A stretch of DNA of 64,000 bases from Ascaris suum (GCA_013433145.1 CM024173.1:10498322-10562321); one strand, 5' to 3'. Counted from the first letter of the stretch, positions 50,290 to 62,211 are shown. Notes: generated by a model from the sequence alone, not told the origin. Program-made: numbers and translations.

Positions 50290-52811
50290 CTGAACTAGAA
50301 GCATCTTAGCCACCAACAGTGAACTTCCATAAAACAACATACTGTATTAATGAGACAATCGATAGCAGTAATGAAACAGGACCATTCCCCCACAACAAAG
50401 AGCACATCATATACCTTTCTTAATTCATTCTTAAGAAACCCTTCTGCATTTTCTACGCACATTATATATATAAATGGTTTCTTCAATCACTGTACTTCCG
50501 TGGCCCACTACGGGGAAACTGTACCCTCAAACTGGGTATCATAAGTGACGGTGGACCAAATATGACTTCCTCAGAAACCAGCACACCTAGTCTGATAGCA
50601 TAGTAATTTTCATATTCATAGCAAGTATACAACAGTAACTTTAAAAAAAATTAAAGCCCTCAAATATACGTTATCGGAACAAAAGCAGCAAAGAACGAAG
50701 GTGGTAGAGAATGCAAAACTTTTGCAAACGATCTTAGCAAGAGAAAAATTCGAGCAACGGAAGCCAAGGCCATTCTAGAAAACCCACTCTTCCTCCTTCC
50801 CCTTTTCTTTAAACATGAATAAATGCATAGAGAAGTTGAAAACTATTCTGATGGAAAACAAGGTGATCAAAAACACCGGCTTCCGATTGAGTCAAACTTT
50901 AATCCCGGCGTCTCCAAATCCAACAATTAGGATCACGATGAAATGAGGCTTTAAAACTGCTTCACATTTGTTCATGTGTATTCATGCTTCATAAATTTAA
51001 CCAAATTTAATGCCTGTATTAGCTTCACGATGTCCATTTGAATTCACTTTTCCTTCCTTCATTCCACTAAGGAAACCTGCGATTCTAGTTCTGCCGGATG
51101 GCTGAGCTTGTCAACCGCAAACATCAATTCGGTCGTTCGATATAAAACGCCATACAAAAGCGGCTATTTACCATCGGTACTGATGAGAACGTCGACTTCA
51201 CACTTTGGATGATCAACACACGCAGTCGCTATGTGACCTTTGAATGCAATCGAACGCTTCACAGCAATTGTCGACAAATGCACAAGCCAGTCGCGATCGG
51301 ATTCTGATGCCCTTATTGATACCAATTTCGGGAACTTCTTCATGCCATAATCAGCTAGAGCTGGAGAAAGACAAGGTCGCAGTGACTGTCCAATGATGAC
51401 ACTTTCGGAATATTCCTGGAAATATGCAAACGGTTAGTGCACTTATGCACCGAATTAAGAAACATGCATTGCAGGTGATGGTCCTGGTGAATATCTATAC
51501 AATCATAGACTCTTCTACGTTCATAAACTTGGTTTGCAATTTCTCAGGAAGAAATTGCAGCAAGTGTGGAGCATTTTTATGACTTGATACGGAAGCTCTT
51601 ATCGTTCACGCAAATGCACCAATCGTCCTCTAGACAGCAACGGATAGAGGTAAAAGAGGAACATAACGGCAATTCTTTCTGATATACGCCTTCTGTGTGA
51701 CTTAGTTTTATAATTGCTGCTTGATTCTGCCCGTTGTATGTAAAATATTTTCAGCGCTATACGTATATCTCTACAAAAAACGAATTCATAGAGTAATAAC
51801 CCATTAAGCTTTTGAAGTTTTCCCAACATTTTCCCATAAAATCAAACTTTTGAACTGACGATATTCCTGTACTGTAATTTAAATCCACATAAAAAGATAT
51901 GGTGTAATTTAAATTCATGGACTACTATATAGCCTAAATTTCCTATTCTAAAAACACTTACTTTCTTTATTAGTATAAAAAGTAAAGGCAGTAAGAGAAT
52001 CTATAGTTCTATCTCCTTTATAAATAACGCTGTGTTGACAAAGAAAAACGTTTAGTGATGACGTACTAAGGTGTGAACGATGATTACCTGTTTATAAAAA
52101 AATGCAGCTAGCGATGTAGCGTTCATTTTTTGAAGTTTTCCTTTCGGTTCGGCTGCTTGTGAGGCATCTCGATGTTCTTTGCTATCGGTCGATTTCCGCT
52201 TACGATTGCCGATAGAAATTAGTGTACTATTGAGTTTTTGAATAAACTCGTTTAATTGTTTGATAAGGTTTCGCTGCTGCTCCTCCAAATGTTGCCTCTC
52301 TTGCAAGAGCATTGCATCGATCTTCGAATTGCGCGTTTCTCCAACGACGATCCCATTCATCTGCGGGTATACTAAACAATGAAAGAATTACATTTGAATT
52401 TTGTGCACACCTTACACAACAATCAAAAAATTCCTTGTAGCTTCCGGTTGTAGAAGTTTTTTCGGATCCACTATCAGGAAATTACTTTGACCTAGTATGT
52501 ATGTAGGGCTTTTTAATATATCGTCATTTTTATGTATCGAGGTGAAATTCGCCGTTCCATTGGATTAAAAAAAAAGAAAGAAAGCTTCAATGCGGTGAAT
52601 GCTCTAGATTGATCAATACTTGGAAAATAAAAAAAAAAAAATAACGAACAGAAAAACTGAATAAAACTAAGCATTTATAAAGAAATAATAAATAAAAATT
52701 GTAATGAATTATCCCACCTGGTTGATCGTCATGATAAGTTGGTAGAGTGTAGATAATCGAAGCTGGTCGTATTTCACATTGAAAGTTAAAATATGGCTTC
52801 AACGAATACAT
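49928..52811 (-). CDS. AIMP2: AIMP2-like multi-tRNA-synthetase scaffold (4 exons, 327 aa)
   Basis: Minus-strand exons 52,811-52,718, 52,371-52,088, 51,415-51,172 and 50,289-49,928 join in phases 1, 0 and 1 into 327 codons plus stop; human AIMP2 is 320. The N-terminus MYSLKPY-x13-YTLPTYH matches the lysyl-tRNA-synthetase-binding start of AIMP2. A leucine-zipper-like coiled coil follows (MLLQERQHLEEQQRNLIKQ), then a basic linker, a diverged thioredoxin-like segment and a GST-C-type end with YDFLAGTNVVTLADVIL. AIMP2 holds LysRS, AspRS and EPRS together in animals. The middle part is weakly conserved, and the family was identified by eye. Confidence 0.82.
51172..51415 (-). CDS. AIMP2: AIMP2 exon 3: diverged thioredoxin-like segment
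   Basis: A ATTTCCAG acceptor gives phase 0 entry at EYSESVIIGQSLRPC. The exon continues through FPKLVSIRASESDRDW and DHPKCEVDVLIS to a GTAAAT donor in phase 1. Alignment to the KDIVINANP region of human AIMP2 is weak, but its phases fit exons 2 and 4 exactly. Confidence 0.78.
52088..52371 (-). CDS. AIMP2: AIMP2 exon 2: coiled coil
   Basis: Entered in phase 1 after TTGTTTAG, it reads SKIDAMLLQERQHLEEQQRN and continues the heptads through IKQLNEFIQKL. A basic/acidic linker (RKRKSTDSKEHRD) follows, and the exon closes at CAG|GTAATC in phase 0. The coiled coil corresponds to the leucine-zipper region of AIMP2. Confidence 0.85.
52718..52811 (-). CDS. AIMP2: AIMP2 exon 1
   Basis: It starts at ATG (52,811-52,809) and reads MYSLKPYFNF, RPASIIYTLP and HDDQP, ending in phase 1 at GTGGGA. 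The MYxxKPY and YxLPxxH pair is the AIMP2 N-terminal signature for LysRS binding. Confidence 0.8.
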
Positions 52812-52893
52812 CGTTATCGCATCAAAAACAAATGTGTCGTTTTCGTTGAATTATTCTAAACTATTCAATTGATCACATATGATAGGATGAAAA
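52812..52893. promoter_or_regulatory. Candidate bidirectional promoter
   Basis: Only 82 bp separate the AIMP2 start codon (minus) from the start codon of the small ORF at 52,894 (plus). If both genes are real, transcription starts in or near this AT-rich gap. No TATA or other motif is clear. Confidence 0.4.
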
Positions 52894-53142
52894 ATGGAAA
52901 ATATCGTGCAAGAATTACAACGAAAAATTTCCTCTTCGTTAAGTGGAGATGATATTAAGAAAATATTGTCTTCTCATTTCTTGATTGATTCATTGATTGT
53001 TTTCTTTTTTGCTTTACTATTTCTTTTTTTTTTGCGAAGTTTTTTAATTGATATTCGTTATTTGTTTGCGAACCTTTTGAGGTATAGAAAGCTTTTTGTT
53101 GATCTCCCTATCAGGAGATCAATGCAACGCTGCAAAGATTAA
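52894..53142 (+). CDS. Small single-exon membrane protein (82 aa), unidentified
   Basis: The ORF encodes 82 residues: an amphipathic N-terminus (MENIVQELQRKISSSLSGDD), one strongly hydrophobic segment (about residues 30-47, rich in Phe and Leu) and a basic C-terminus (RRSMQRCKD). An AATAAA lies at 53,256-53,261, about 115 bases after the stop. It diverges from AIMP2 across 82 bp. I do not recognise the family. A short ER- or mitochondrial-membrane protein is plausible; poly-T-driven hydrophobicity is the alternative. Confidence 0.55.
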   Translation: MENIVQELQRKISSSLSGDDIKKILSSHFLIDSLIVFFFALLFLFFLRSFLIDIRYLFANLLRYRKLFVDLPIRRSMQRCKD

Positions 53143-54429
53143 TTTGATTACTGAATATATGCAAATCACAGTGAATGAATCAAAGTTTTACACTATATAA
53201 AAATGAATCCTGTTGAAGAAAATATTTGAAAATCAAAGGATGAGAAAAATTCTTGAATAAAATGGATTTTTTTTAAGCAAATAAAAACCTAGTAAATATT
53301 TTAACAAAATATTTTCATACATACGCATTTTGCAATTCTATTTTCACACACAAAAAAAAACGATCCTGACTTATTCAGCCATCAATAAAAACCGCAATCA
53401 GACGGAATGAATCTCTATGAAAGACAGAAAACAGCATTTTATGAATAGTCAAGTATAAATTCATTCACACTCGGCTCTATTTCCTACAACGATTGCAACC
53501 AGATTTAACCCACCACCATGTGGGAGCTGGATTAACTGCATTCCAGGACGGCAGGCGACTTTGATCCTAGCGTAAGAGTTTAATTCATTTCAGTGTGGTC
53601 CTGAGTTGAACTCTGTTTTCATGCCGCATCGCAACGGGGGCAAATTTAACCTAGACCTTCGCATGAATAATTGTCGCTACGCGTCTTCATGTGTACCTAT
53701 GAAGAGAAGCAAATAAAGGCGCCGATCGTTTTCATTGGTAGGTCTAGGCGAAATTATCGAGCATTAATAGAGGTGGGCTGTTTTTCTTATTTCTTTGTAA
53801 AGCAGGACTCGGAGTTTAACGTTTGCCAAACCGCAAGGAATATGGAAATGAGGGGTTTTTTCGCAGCACCTCCTGCAAGTCAACTTTTGAACACGAAATT
53901 TAAAAAAAGTCTTCTACCTACCTAATTACGCCTTAAGGCACATATAATGCAATATTAAATGACTGATTCTACCATTAATTACTAATTTCGAATACTTTCA
54001 CCTTACGTTGTACCAGTTAAAAAAATAAAAATAAAAAACACCACCAACAGATATGCTGCTACTTGACTATCACAAAACCTTTGCTGAAAGTGGCTGTGGC
54101 ATAGAACGATGGCATACTCGCCGCGAATTGCGAACGGAGCTCAGCCCTTACGTATGCACCACTACCGTACACGACACTTTGCAAGCGACTACTAAACGCC
54201 CATCACAGAACCTCGAAAACTTGTAATAGTGTTTCTCCATCATTCAACTCAAAATGTCAGATGATATTCCTATGCAAAATTTCAAGTATGGGAAGTATAT
54301 TTGCTGAATGCGCCATCGTTATGTGCTATTGCGAGGAAAATCCTTAGAAAGCTTTGGTTGCATAATGTCGTCCTATTTGACGTTATTATACTCATGTTTG
54401 GTCGTTGCCTGTGAAGAAGAAGACATCGA

Positions 54430-54660
54430 GATCACCTGAGAAAGTTCCGCAATGAAGCTGGCACTGCGAACAGCGAACCGAGATGCGCTCATACTCGCAT
54501 AAGAGTACGCAGTGCTACCGTTGTCTGCACTTTGCGAGAAGGATTCCCAACCATAGGGTACCAGGAGGTCGTCACAGAAACGCCCAAATTTCTGGTACAA
54601 ACATGCAAATTTTTTCGACTGGTCGCTTCAGAATGCCAAGGGATGCTAACATTGCAAAAG
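54430..54660 (-). repeat. Dispersed repeat, copy A (inverted partner at 60,615)
   Basis: On the minus strand it shares with copy B the blocks TTTTGC-ATGTT, TTGGCATTC-AAGCGA and GTACTCTTATGCG-GTAT-AGCGCA. Both copies keep an open frame reading (S/T)YSYA-(S/G)-x-SA-(S/T)-RF, so the unit may once have coded. Confidence 0.65.
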
Positions 54661-55464
54661 CACGATTGAGCACATAACGTCCTAGCGAGCACATCATACA
54701 GCACATATACTTCGATATCACCTATTTATTTTCGAGGTGATGTCGTCGATGCAATTTGAAGCTTTCTTTCTTTCGAGAGCCTCATCTCTTTCGATATGTT
54801 TCAGACTGACCACCGAAAATCTCATTTTTAAAAATGTCCCCTTGTTCAACATGAATTTAATTTATATTTGCCAGGAAAATTCATTGGATAAGGTGAAGGA
54901 TTCTGACCTCTTCGCCGTCCACCTATGTCGTCCGTGCGCAGCAAAGACTGATGACGCTGGGTTAACAGAAGGAGCTTAAAATGCAGATATGCAAGAACAG
55001 TTCCAGGCTCTCGTTATCCTTCCGCCAGCAATCTATAGTCTGCATTACACCTTTTTGATTTGTTTTCCTGTTGAATGCTTCGAACAGCCTTGATTACGAT
55101 TTAATTCAAAACATGGGAGCATCAAATGTTCGAGCTTTAGATCAGACTCATTCAATAAGGAAGCCTTCTTGTCGATTTTGTTAGCAACATTTATTGACCT
55201 CTTTTGTTGCTTCCTGTGCGCTCATTTTAATAGGTCATTCTAATGCATCGTTACTGATAGCGCGCAAAATGGCAAAGACATTCTGTCGGTCACAGCTTTG
55301 CATCTGGTCAACCTCACATAGCCAACTCCATCTTACCTCTATAGCCGTTCTTATATCAACCACAAACGTCTGTGCTGCAAGGCGCGCCTTCCTTACTAGT
55401 GCAGTGATGCACTCTCCGGTACGAAAGTCGAGTCTTGTCATTGGTCTACCAGGACTGGACTGAT

Positions 55465-55565
55465 CTACTATTATCTGACCTACCACTAACATTTGATTCA
55501 CCGTCGCTTGACCTGGCACTAATATTAGATCTACTGTAGTCTGACCTACCATTAATATTATCACG
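55465..55565. repeat. 33-bp tandem repeat, three copies
   Basis: Three diverged units contain TGACCT-G/A-CCA/ACT-AATATT. On the minus strand they read as an 11-residue repeat (ILMVGQTTVDL, ILVPGQATVNQ, MLVVGQIIVDQ) inside a 116-residue open frame (55,235-55,585). Confidence 0.75.
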
Positions 55566-56254
55566 TTCTGCTTGTATCTAATCACTCATTTATCGAATTC
55601 TCTATCCATTTCTGCGCACTCTTCCTTTCTTTAGAACCTTCGGAATGATCTGAGCGGTGAACCCTGCAATCGCGATAAGGGTGCTATATAAAGAGAGAAT
55701 TTCAAGCACATCGTTCATTGTTTAAGTGGAAACGTCGGGTGATGGTGGAGTTGTGGTGTGTGCGGATGCGCAAGAATCGAGGGTCGTCGGCGGTATGCCC
55801 AGAAAGAGGGCAAGCATCGTGGGAATTGTTGCGCCTCCGAAACCGTCCCCGTCCTCTTCCTATGTCACCATCACTGCGTCGATCGACCTCTGAGGTTCCC
55901 TCAGTCGGATTGCGTCGATTTCTTCAGTTGCACCGCAGCTAAGTTTATTGGTCCATTCTATTTTTGATGGTCGTGTTCTCAAAACCCCCTTACAACACTA
56001 GGGACGATACGAACATTACCTAAGGGTTTTGAATGGATCGTCCAGTTCCAAAATTGCATTAGCTGGTCGTAGGCGGATAGGTGGTGGGTTTTCCCTGACT
56101 GCATGGAATCTGGTGCCTTTGAGTGTATTGCTTGAGACTGCCTGGGTGAAGGTCCAGTTCCTAAGCCACTCCATGAGTCATGCGTCTGCATTTCGGTTGT
56201 GCATAAAGAGTGGTTCTCATTCATACCAGAACTTTCCGTGCAATCCCAAATTTG

Positions 56255-56277
56255 CTGCTCAGCGGCGGGAGCAGCAC
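56255..56277. repeat. GC-rich hairpin, copy 1
   Basis: GCTGCTC and GAGCAGC form a perfect stem around AGCGGCGG. The sequence after it is similar to that after copy 2 (ATCTTC about 50 bases on). Confidence 0.8.
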
Positions 56278-57100
56278 CTGGCATGGAGGAGACTACTTTT
56301 TATTCTGGAAATCTTCAATGACTTCAATCCAAAAGATATATATACTTTTGGACAAGTGCTCACAACAACTGAGCACATGAAGACCACAGGACTTTACCCA
56401 TAGCACGTACGGCCTTCCAGTGTCGATGAAATGGCAGAGGTTTATCGGTTGTTAGTAGGTATTGTGCAAAATAACTTACCCGTCTACCCGAACAAACATT
56501 TCATGACATTCCCATGGATCAGTTGAAAGAAGGTCTGTAATCTCCAAGAAATTACACAAGTTATAGATGGTGGTGTTTTTCATCCCACTGAGAACACGAC
56601 TATTTAATTTTTATTTACACAGAACTACGTTAGCAGGATATTTATTCCTCAGTCAGCAAACTCCTATTAGGTGATAGTGTCATGCGAACGAACTGCGTTG
56701 CAAAACAAAGAAACAGATGATATCATTAGAGGCGGTAGGACGCATGGTAAATGAGTTCATCGTGAGCTGAAACAGCACAGAGGGCGGGGGCACATCTTTT
56801 GAATATTTACAAAGCAGGCTATCGCGACGTTGCATCTTTCATTCCCAATGACTGTGCTGTACACTGAAATGACGATAGGTTCCCATCAAACTATACACAA
56901 TAAATACTGCGAGCAAGGATGTGGGAGGACAACGAGAGGTGACCATTTATCGAAGAAACGCTAGGCCGAGTGCTGTAATCCGCTTTAGTTCGTATTTTCA
57001 TGAATTCGTTTATTTATAGCGGGGCGGAGAGGATACCATTTTGAGATTTCATGAATCTGTCCCCCATTCATAGTCAGCTTTTGTGGTGTTGATTCAACTA

Positions 57101-57124
57101 TGCTGTTCAGCGGCGGGAACAGCA
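57101..57124. repeat. GC-rich hairpin, copy 2
   Basis: TGCTGTTC and GAACAGCA form a perfect stem around the same AGCGGCGG loop. Compared with copy 1 both arms changed together (C-G to T-A). Confidence 0.8.
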
Positions 57125-58771
57125 ACTGATATGAATGGGGGACAGCTTCTTGTTCTTGTTAATATCTTCGATTAGGAAGGGCGAGGGTTCCGGTGAAGTT
57201 CAATGATCCTTTTTAACGAATTTGGGGACGTTTAGGAGTCGCGGTTGGGGTGGTGATATAGCGGTATAATGGAGGGACAAGGAGTCATATAGCGCATGAT
57301 ATGACAATTTAGTGATTAAGAATTGATTAATACACACTTAATGACTGTAACGAGGAGTATGCATCGGTAGGATTATAAAAGAAGCAGTGTGATGCCGGCA
57401 TTCAGAGTTAGCTTGTTTGCAGGGCTGTGCACAACTCGATCTAACGTCAACAGGAGGTTTCGACATTAAGCGGAAGAAGCACTACGAGGTCGACATTCGA
57501 AGTCGTCTTACCTGTGGGACTACCGAAGGCGAGGTGTAACGCCAACATTCACAATGAACTATCGAATAAAACCAGTAAGTGCTCGTACTCTTATATATTT
57601 ACTTTTAAATTCCGATGATCGTTCGGGGATTTGAAACACGACAATTAGAGGCTTCCATTTAAAAGTTTCCCTCACACAGATTGAATCATTCGTATCATAT
57701 GGCAAGGAACTTGTTCAGCAAACTTCGCGCCGTTCAATGTTTTGACAAAATTTTAATTGCTGATTCCCATATCGAGTTTGCTTCTGGGTTGCGGATTCTG
57801 TTAATTTCACGTGGTGCCAATTGTGTTTTCCGCGAAGCGCTAAGAGGAATGCGCCAAGGAATCCCCGGAGAAAAAGGACGCAGGACATGCTTCGCATCAG
57901 GGAATGGCCTTTGCAGTCTTTTCTAGCCTTCTCAGTGCACGTTGAAAAATAGCCAAATTTTTTGTGATTACTATCATCAGCGCATTGGCGGACATGGATG
58001 GCTAAACGATACGGAAGTATTGTGCACTTTTGGAGAATTTATTGTGCTCAGGTTCATAGTTGGCCGTTAGTGAAATCTGAGATATGAGAAGAGAGGGAAT
58101 GACGATAGAGAAGCAAGTCGTCCTTGACTCTCTATACATCATGATGTTGATTTCATATGCATACAACGATGAGAACATTTGTTGCACCACTGAATGAAAC
58201 GTTCGAACGTTTTTTTGCAGATTTCCGAAATGGTCTCTTCCGCACTCTCTAGCGGAATGAGCAGTGGAGACGCCAAGTAACGACTCACGAATACGGCCAG
58301 TTGTTCCACAGGACGGCCTTGCAAAGGCTTTCAACATACCGACGAAGGACTTCAACAGCCTTGTTGTGTTGTTCGTTTTTGTGAAATTTGCTGAGGATAA
58401 TTAAGTAACGTTGTTGCATTGAAGGCTGATACGAGGTGGCAAGGCAGTCACAGTTTAGTGGATTCTAGAAGGTCGTTTCAAGCTGACTGCAAAGGCCTCT
58501 TTAATAATTGGCAGTTTCCAAAATTCACTAAAAATATGTGGCGGATTGTAATCCATTCCTTTTTATGTGACTAACAATCTTGTTTAGCCTTCATTCTTCG
58601 CCATTTCTCAGCGTTTGGGTATTTATCAAAAAGTCTTCATTCACTGGCTGTGGACTGCCTCGCACCACTTTGTTTTATGTGTGACCAATGTTATTTGTTG
58701 CAACTGTGATATATCGTATTGCAAGTTGCAAATTTTGCATTGCATTTGCACATATTTTGTCATCCGTTTGT

Positions 58772-58800
58772 GCTTTAAATATTCCGCCGCTGTTTAAAGC
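58772..58800. repeat. TTTAAA-armed palindrome 1
   Basis: GCTTTAAA and TTTAAAGC flank a 13-base loop containing CCGCCGC. Confidence 0.85.
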
Positions 58801-59198
58801 ACAGACGTTGTTGATCTATTGTCGTTTGCCGTTTGTAATATATAGGTTTAAGAAATCCTCTCCTTCTACCCCTTCAGCTCCCATTCCCATATGAATTTGT
58901 TTTAGTCGAAGTGAACTTCTGCCACATTTAATTTTCAGTTCTACGTGAGTCCTGATTCAAAGTCATTCTTGTTTGTTGTTTCATTGTTGTATTTGTTGTT
59001 TATTCGCCTTTTGCAGTTATTTCTCTCACAACAGTGCGTTGTGCGCACCTTTTTGTACGCAATGTTTTCATTATTACCTCTTCGATCATAGCAGTATTAC
59101 CCTTGCCTGTTATAGTTACTAGTGATACTTCGGGAATGATAGAATGATAAATGGGCCTGCCTATCACTCGGGTACTGAAGTGGTTCACATTTGTTTGT

Positions 59199-59227
59199 GT
59201 TTTAAATGAGCGGCCGCCATTTAAAAC
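59199..59227. repeat. TTTAAA-armed palindrome 2
   Basis: GTTTTAAAT and ATTTAAAAC, nine paired bases, flank an 11-base loop with GCGGCCGC, itself palindromic. Confidence 0.88.
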
Positions 59228-59558
59228 GCGACTTATGTGCTCCACTTTGAGGATCGTTATGAATCTTTTGGGTGCATGATTTTCATTGCTTACATCAAGT
59301 GGTATGAGTTTTTCTGCGAATTTCCCAACAGCCTTATTGTGTCTGATATGCCAATCGCGTTATTCCGCATATATGCTTCCTCGGCGTTAACAGTTGTGAG
59401 AGAAATCTATGATAGCGATTTCTTTCTATACCTTTAAAATATATTGTTTCGTTTGATAGAATTGTATCCTTTACCCCAGGATATTCTCTTATATGATTAT
59501 TACATCGACAGATCAGCATCCTGCAGTACGGATTTTATTTGCTCACAGCCACTTGCAT

Positions 59559-59582
59559 TTTAAACGACCGCCGCCGTTTAAA
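59559..59582. repeat. TTTAAA-armed palindrome 3
   Basis: TTTAAACG and CGTTTAAA flank the loop ACCGCCGC. Confidence 0.88.
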
Positions 59583-60614
59583 TTGCACGTGTTGTGTTTT
59601 GCAGCTTTGTAGTGTTTTGTTTCGACCGTTGGAATGGGTTTATTTGGACTGTTTTTTGAATTTTTTGGATACTCGGCTGAGACATTTTTGAAGTTGCAAT
59701 ATTTCATCGTTGCTTGTTTTACTCTGTGTATCTCCCATTGACTATATGCCGCAATTTTTCTAGCAGTAAAATAGATTCATAAAGGTCGCATTTTGTTGCA
59801 TTTCATTTTTCATCAGTATGGCAATCGCGAGGCGCCCAATGAGTTTCTCAAGAGTAAATAACTTTGTTAGGTTTTATTGAAGTAGGGCGGTTTTTGTGTT
59901 TATTGGCACCTCGAAAAGGAATTCTCTTCGTAATTCCAAAGATCTTTTCATTGACGGACAATAAGAATGCAGTTATCGTCTTCGGATACGAAATCTTGTA
60001 TTTACGTTCCAATAAGAAACCCGATCACTATATTTTGAACACATCAAGAACAATTAATTGAAAGCAAGTGAGTATCAACATAAAGAACATGAGGAAACTG
60101 TGCGCAGTTCGACAATTCTATTGCAACGTTGACGTTGTCCTTACAAGATCTATACGCCTCTAACAGAGCGAAACGATTTGCATATATGTGAGTACATACG
60201 GTTGTTTGATTATCTCAATCTGTCTCATAGTCTAGACTTCTAAAGAGCATAGGCATATATGAAGAATATTTGAAGCAATAGTGGCCTAGAATTTAACAAA
60301 GCTTTCAGGCTGATTGCAGATCATTGAAGCAATTTGCGGGGTAAAATTTGCACTTTCGACGAAAAATTAAAAGCAATTTTTGTTTGCCGCTTTAATGCGA
60401 CAGCAAAATTTCTGAAATCTCTATTATATTTTATGAACTCGATTTACTCAAAGACCAATGATGTGTCGCTTTCAACTCCGCGCGTATAGAAGTCTGAAAT
60501 ATGTAACGATGAGAAGTAACAACTCGTGAAGTATACAATAGCTAATATTTGAGTTTCTCAACAATGGTGTCATAAACAACAAGAAAAATTGTTCCAGTGT
60601 CCCAGTTGAAATGA

Positions 60615-60825
60615 AATTTTGCATGTTGTTGTAATTTGGCATTCCTAAGCGAGTAAATCAAAAAAAAAAACAACTGTAAGTTTCTATTGCAAGTAACATG
60701 GCGCAAAGTGGATGTTATTTTAGCACTTCGTACTCTTATGCGGGTATAAGCGCAACTCGATTCGATATTCGCAGCGAATGTGCCCACCTTCTTTGCAATT
60801 ATGCCAGAAAATGGAACATACAATC
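60615..60825 (+). repeat. Dispersed repeat, copy B
   Basis: Inverted relative to copy A about 6 kb away. It lies at the start of a 91-residue open frame (60,698-60,973; MAQSGCYFSTSYSYAGIS) with no recognised domain. The shared reading frame suggests a fossil or lineage-specific coding unit. Confidence 0.65.
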
Positions 60826-62211
60826 GAACTTTACTCTAACCATCAAGGACGAATTAATAAAGCGTAATGCAGTCATGTCAGCTTTACGATTTAGAGCTGC
60901 CACAAACGGCACATTTCAAGTGTTCTTGATCGTCGTAGCAGTAAATCATCGGGAAGGAAAAAATTTCAAATAAGATGTAACAAATCGATACGATAGAGTT
61001 ATTTCCGACTTATTTGAGTTGAAGGTGGATTTAAAAAAAAGCGTGGGGAATGGCGAGTATGGAAAATTGTTGATAAGTGATTAGACGTGTTCCTTATATT
61101 TCGATTCCTTATATTCCTTATCTTGCATGATTCCTCATATTTCGTAAATTACGCGTTCGATTTGATCTTTGAATAACAGGACGCAACCTGGAATGAAGTG
61201 ACGCCTTTATAGGTAAATACATCTGATGGATGGATCTTATTTTTGACCGATTCAGCAACCAACCTGCAATCTGCACCATAAGGTGCAAAGATGAGCATCG
61301 TTTCTACCAGCATAGGCCGATAGTACGCAACGAAATGTTCGAGGCACGTGTGCTGCATTGCACATTCGTCACCGGTTTCACGACGTTGAATGATTTATTG
61401 GCGTGATAACATTGCAATATACAAAACATTACAACTGCAGAAAACAACTTGACCGATGATGCAATTATTTGTAGTGGTGATATAATTGCATTGCGGCTAA
61501 CTGCTAATGGGATAAATTTCTTTGGCTCAGTAAGCAATCGAAATTGTTGGCTGAAAACTGTAAGTTTGTTGAAACCGGATACATTTCGCAAATTCCGATC
61601 GCATACTTGTCGGAGACATAAGACAATAACTGCATTTCGGCTGCAACCGAAGAAACCAAAGGAAGTCAGGAGTGATCCCCATCAGTCGGTTACATCACTA
61701 GATTTTACGCTCATTTTGTGAAGAATAAAAAATTTGAATCGTGTGTCTTGAAACGATTGCGCAGGTACAATGAGAAATTATTCATCTGTCACTTGTCAGC
61801 AAGTGGTCGCAAATAGACGTTCACAAATTTTCTCAAACGTTTTCATTGACCCACGGTGGGGTTTATTCGATTGGATGAATTGTGGTTTATGTTTACGCCT
61901 CTGTTAGTGGTCAGGTAGTTTGAGTTCTATTTGTGGAGAATATGTTTCATTATGGATGAGATGTATGATGTGGTGTAATATTAGTAGGCATTTTTAAAAC
62001 GAATTCTATAGTTGTGTTTTTCCAATAAGGTTGGTGAACAAGCCTATAACTTGCTTATAACTTTCCACCATTCCAATCTTGTTGGATTGTATAGTTTTCG
62101 CCGTCAAATTCATCGTTTTAATCGCCAATTTTGTATCTAAACGAATGGATTATGCTATTTTGTGCTATCATTGCATTTAATTTCCAAATATTTGAGGTAA
62201 CTAAGTGAAAT

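Larger units (their letters stand above)
53143..62211. other. Gene-poor, repeat-rich intergenic region
   Basis: No ORF here has a recognised domain. The region holds dispersed repeat pieces: an inverted pair of about 200 bp, GC-rich hairpins at 56,255 and 57,101, a 33-bp tandem repeat at 55,465 and three TTTAAA-armed palindromes between 58,772 and 59,582. TATA-like sequences occur near 55,685 and 57,376. It looks like old mobile-element debris without an intact element. Confidence 0.6.

Noticed and set aside
57340..57620. Possible LTR: TATAAAA near 57,376 and AATAAAA near 57,564
   Set aside because: No second copy, no clear TG...CA ends, no primer-binding site and no recognisable gag or pol nearby.
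58002..58355. 117-residue minus-strand open frame, suspected retroelement fragment
   Set aside because: No reverse transcriptase, protease or zinc-knuckle motif; two overlapping frames look equally good, so none is supported.
61149..61721. Overlapping open frames on both strands (for example 61,449-61,721 plus, reading GDIIALRLTANGINFF)
   Set aside because: Sequence looks somewhat protein-like, but the plus and minus frames conflict and no family is recognised.
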